DNA from: Deltaproteobacteria bacterium
GTDB lineage: Bacteria; Myxococcota_A; UBA796; SXON01
DNA: 34,685 bases
Assembly: GCA_014191855.1 (NCBI GenBank)
Contig: BJHF01000072.1
Location: forward strand, 1-34,685
Direction of reading: 5' to 3'
The notes below the pieces were generated by a model. The model saw nothing but the letters and a program-made list of their open reading frames with translations. It was not told the DNA's origin and did not search any database. Shown one piece after another: positions 32,640 through 34,685 of this stretch. The translations under genes and the position numbers were made by a program. Position 1 is the first letter of the stretch. Each line of letters opens with the position of its first letter.

Positions 32640-32694
32640 GCACTATAGTGCACATCACAGCGGTACACAAGCGCCGCCATATGCAGTATAGTGC
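32640..32694. promoter_or_regulatory. boxC/boxR divergent promoters with paired palindromic operators
   Basis: Two related 12-mers, GCACTATAGTGC (32640-32651, perfect palindrome) and GCAGTATAGTGC (32683-32694), are 43 bp apart, about four helical turns. Each has TATAGT at its centre. On the minus strand TTGTGT (32670-32665), 17 nt, TATAGT (32647-32642) is a good sigma70-type promoter for boxC. On the plus strand TATAGT (32687-32692) is 6 nt before the boxR ATG. A repressor on both sites would block both genes and could loop. BzdR/BoxR operators are known to include TGCA; here GTGCAC and ATGCAG overlap the palindromes. Confidence 0.65.
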
Positions 32695-32698
32695 CTGA

Positions 32699-33514
32699 AT
32701 GGTGACCGTTCCCCTCGCCGAGCTGCTCCCGCGCGTGGGGAGTCGTGTGCGCCGGGTGCGGGAGGCCGCTGGGCTCACGCAGGCGGAGCTGGCGCGCCGC
32801 TCGGGAGTGAGCCTGCGGTTCGTGGCGGATGTCGAGCGGGGTGCTGGAAACGCCAGCTTGTTGCGACTGGGAGAGCTGGCGACCGCGCTGGGCGTTTCGC
32901 TTGCGGAGCTGGTGATCGAGGCCGGCCCGGTGATCGACGACCTCACGCGGTTCGGGCGCCTCGTGCCCTCGGAACGGCGGCGCCGGCTCGGCGGCGAGCG
33001 GGTGGCGATCGCGCTGGTGGGGATGCGGGGGGCGGGGAAGTCGACGGTGGGGTTGCAGCTCGCGGGCCACCTCGGCGTGCCGTTCGTGGAGGTGGATGCC
33101 GAGATCCAGGCGCGCGCGGGGATGCCCCTGGGCACGCTGTTCAGCGACCACGGGATCGAGCGGTATCGGGTGTTGGAGCGGGAGGTGATCGATGCGCTCC
33201 TGCTCTCTGGAGCCGCGACGGTGTTCGCAACCGGGGGTTCGGTGGTGACCGACCCGGTGACCTGGCCGGACCTCCGGCGGCGGGCTCGCACCGTGTGGCT
33301 GCGGGCCCGCCCGGAATCGCACCTTCGTCGGGTGGAAGCGCAGGGAGACGCGAGGCCGATGCGCGGTCGCCGGGATGCCCTCGCGGAGCTGCGGGGACTC
33401 CTGGCGGTTCGGGAGCCGCTCTACGCCCAGGCCGACTTTGTCGTGGACACAGATCGCCTCGATCTGCTGGAGACGGTGTGGGCGCTGGAACAATGGGCGA
33501 CCGAAGAGGCGTAG
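32699..33514 (+). CDS. boxR: BoxR-type regulator: XRE HTH fused to shikimate kinase-like domain
   Basis: 271 residues. The N-terminal XRE helix-turn-helix (about residues 10-72, GLTQAELARRSGVSLRFVADVERG) is joined to a shikimate kinase-like domain with P-loop GMRGAGKST (108-116). This architecture is that of BzdR/BoxR repressors, in which benzoyl-CoA bound by the kinase-like domain relieves repression. Adjacent and divergent to boxCB, so regulation of boxCB and itself is likely. The ATG follows TATAGT by 6 nt, giving a leaderless transcript. Confidence 0.93.
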   Translation: MVTVPLAELLPRVGSRVRRVREAAGLTQAELARRSGVSLRFVADVERGAGNASLLRLGELATALGVSLAELVIEAGPVIDDLTRFGRLVPSERRRRLGGERVAIALVGMRGAGKSTVGLQLAGHLGVPFVEVDAEIQARAGMPLGTLFSDHGIERYRVLEREVIDALLLSGAATVFATGGSVVTDPVTWPDLRRRARTVWLRARPESHLRRVEAQGDARPMRGRRDALAELRGLLAVREPLYAQADFVVDTDRLDLLETVWALEQWATEEA

Positions 33515-33531
33515 CCGGGTAGGTTGCGCGG

Positions 33532-34685
33532 ATGCCCTCCGAGATTGAGTCCCGGCTCGCCAGCCGCTCCGCCGATGATCGAATTATTCAGTTGATCAGC
33601 GCGGTGTTGGCGCGGGCGCCGGGTGCGGCCACGCTTCCGGGTTGGACGAGGCTGGCCGATGGCGCGGTAGAACTGGGCCTGGATCCGGGGGTTGCTCAGG
33701 CGGCGGCGGAGCGATCACAGTCGGCGCAGGCTGCGGGCGCGCTGTGCGCGCTCGATGGGCTCGATGAGGGCGAGGATGTGTTTTCGATCGCGAGCGGGCT
33801 GGGTACGGCGATCAAGCTGGCGATGTCGCGAGGAACGGATGACAAGCCAGGCGGGCTGGTGGCGCTGGTGGCGCTGGAGGCGCGCCAACGGCAGGACGCG
33901 GCCGACAAGGTGGTCGGCGTCGCCTACGCGGTTTCGGTGCTCTTCGAGGGGTCGGCGGCGGAGCGGGTCGAGGGGCTGCGCCGCTTGCCATCGGGCCGTG
34001 TGCTGCTGTCGTGGCTCAGCGCGGTGGAGCTGTTCTTGCCTTTCGCGGACGATGTCGTGGCGGGTCGCTTGGCCTCGCTGCTCGACGGAGAGCGGGCAGG
34101 CGCCCGCGAGCGCTTGACGGCCGCGCTCGGTCCGGACGCAACCACGGCGGCGGACGAGGTGTGGCCGGCGCTTGTCGCCGCGGCGGTCCCGCTCGCGGAG
34201 GGGGCCACGCGGCTGCCGTTCGACCTCGGGAAGCTCGTTCTTCAGTATGTACCGATGGTATTTGGCGCGGTAGACGCGGCGGGTGCGCTCGCCGCGGGCA
34301 CCCTCGACGCATTGCCCGTGTATCATGTGTTGGGTGCACGTCTGGTGGCGGAGGCGGCGCTGTTGGAGACGTGGGGGGATGGGGCTTTGCCGTCGGCGGC
34401 GGCGCCGGCTTCCCCGGTCGAATACCCAACGCTGCCGAGCGTGACGGATCTTCCACCGCCGATCGCGGTAATTGCGCCGCCGCCGATCGTGGCTGCGCCG
34501 CCCGCGGTGCCGGTGGCGGTGACGCCCCCGGTCGCTGTGGCGGCGCCGCCCCCCTTGGCGGTGCCGGAGCCCGAACCCGCACCCGCACCCGCTCCCGCGC
34601 CGCCACCGGTCCCTGAGGCTGCGCCGCCGCCCTTGCCCGAGCCGGAGGCCGACCCCGAACCCGAAACCGCCCCCGCGCCGCCCCC
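33532..34685 (+). CDS. Unknown protein with Pro/Ala-rich C-terminal region, cut by the window edge
   Basis: Open from ATG 33532 to the window end (384 codons, no stop). Begins MPSEIESRLASRSADDRIIQ. Residues 1-290 are Ala/Leu-rich and helical without a signal peptide. From about residue 290 the sequence is dominated by Pro, Ala, Val and Glu (PPP, PEPEPAPAPAPAP), a likely disordered linker to a domain outside the window. A -10-like TAGGTT lies about 6 nt before the ATG, 17 bp after boxR. No family recognised; no link to the box genes is evident. Confidence 0.75.
   Translation, partial: MPSEIESRLASRSADDRIIQLISAVLARAPGAATLPGWTRLADGAVELGLDPGVAQAAAERSQSAQAAGALCALDGLDEGEDVFSIASGLGTAIKLAMSRGTDDKPGGLVALVALEARQRQDAADKVVGVAYAVSVLFEGSAAERVEGLRRLPSGRVLLSWLSAVELFLPFADDVVAGRLASLLDGERAGARERLTAALGPDATTAADEVWPALVAAAVPLAEGATRLPFDLGKLVLQYVPMVFGAVDAAGALAAGTLDALPVYHVLGARLVAEAALLETWGDGALPSAAAPASPVEYPTLPSVTDLPPPIAVIAPPPIVAAPPAVPVAVTPPVAVAAPPPLAVPEPEPAPAPAPAPPPVPEAAPPPLPEPEADPEPETAPAPP

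Noticed and set aside
29591..32698. 1035-codon open frame opposite boxB and boxC
   Set aside because: Antisense to two clearly identified enzymes; long open antisense frames are expected at this GC content, and the translation is low-complexity with no domain.

Overview
The window is GC-rich, densely packed DNA that reads as a member of the Myxococcota or a close relative. Evidence: a protein ending in a MYXO-CTERM-type tail (Gly-rich, hydrophobic, RRRR), several MopE-like/FG-GAP lipoproteins, a ferritin-like lipoprotein, and many genes whose start codon lies 5-8 nt after a TAnnnT -10 box, as in leaderless transcription. It encodes a flagellum and part of the selenocysteine (Sec) system. No rRNA, tRNA or CRISPR array was seen.

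Layout. (1) 1-6226, minus strand: flagellar operon fliF-fliG-fliH-fliI, interrupted between fliG and fliH by a plus-strand AAA/DUF4143 ATPase gene. The insert is bounded by a 42-bp direct repeat of the fliG 3' end. (2) 6300-8809: small lipoprotein and membrane genes without clear function. (3) 8810-10755: accessory patch with a REP-associated tyrosine transposase (Y1/HUH) and inverted REP-like repeats. (4) 10756-17770: flavin reductase, then a run of exported proteins (predicted barrel, FG-GAP lipoprotein, MYXO-CTERM metalloprotease-like protein with a degenerate HQxxH motif, ferritin-like lipoprotein) and one large protein of unknown function. (5) 18012-21747: bioA-selD on the minus strand, divergent from sat. 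(6) 21785-24991: a 1068-residue MopE-like/FG-GAP lipoprotein with an in-frame TGA. (7) 25072-33514: aromatic acid catabolism: hcrC-hcrA-hcrB (4-hydroxybenzoyl-CoA reductase), then boxC-boxB and a small co-translated ORF, divergent from the regulator boxR. (8) 33532-end: a truncated Pro-rich protein.

Most notable. selD has to be read through an in-frame TGA to recover its catalytic N-terminus (SHGGG-U-GCK), with a bSECIS-like hairpin downstream, so SelD is itself a selenoprotein. About 3 kb away the MopE-like gene has a single in-frame TGA exactly where every other repeat of the family has Cys (DND-C-DG). This is a candidate undescribed selenoprotein with Sec in a metal-binding repeat; a nonsense mutation is the alternative. 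Other unexplained structure: the ATPase cassette with its target duplication; a dyad TGATACA-N7/8-TGTATCA written with rare codons inside several unrelated genes; a 3 x 51-bp tandem repeat whose units are themselves inverted repeats; and a 66-bp intergenic repeat present twice.

The catabolic genes form one route: 4-hydroxybenzoyl-CoA is reductively dehydroxylated by HcrABC to benzoyl-CoA, which BoxB (with BoxA, not in the window) epoxidises and BoxC cleaves. BoxR probably represses from two TATAGT-centred palindromes between boxC and boxR.
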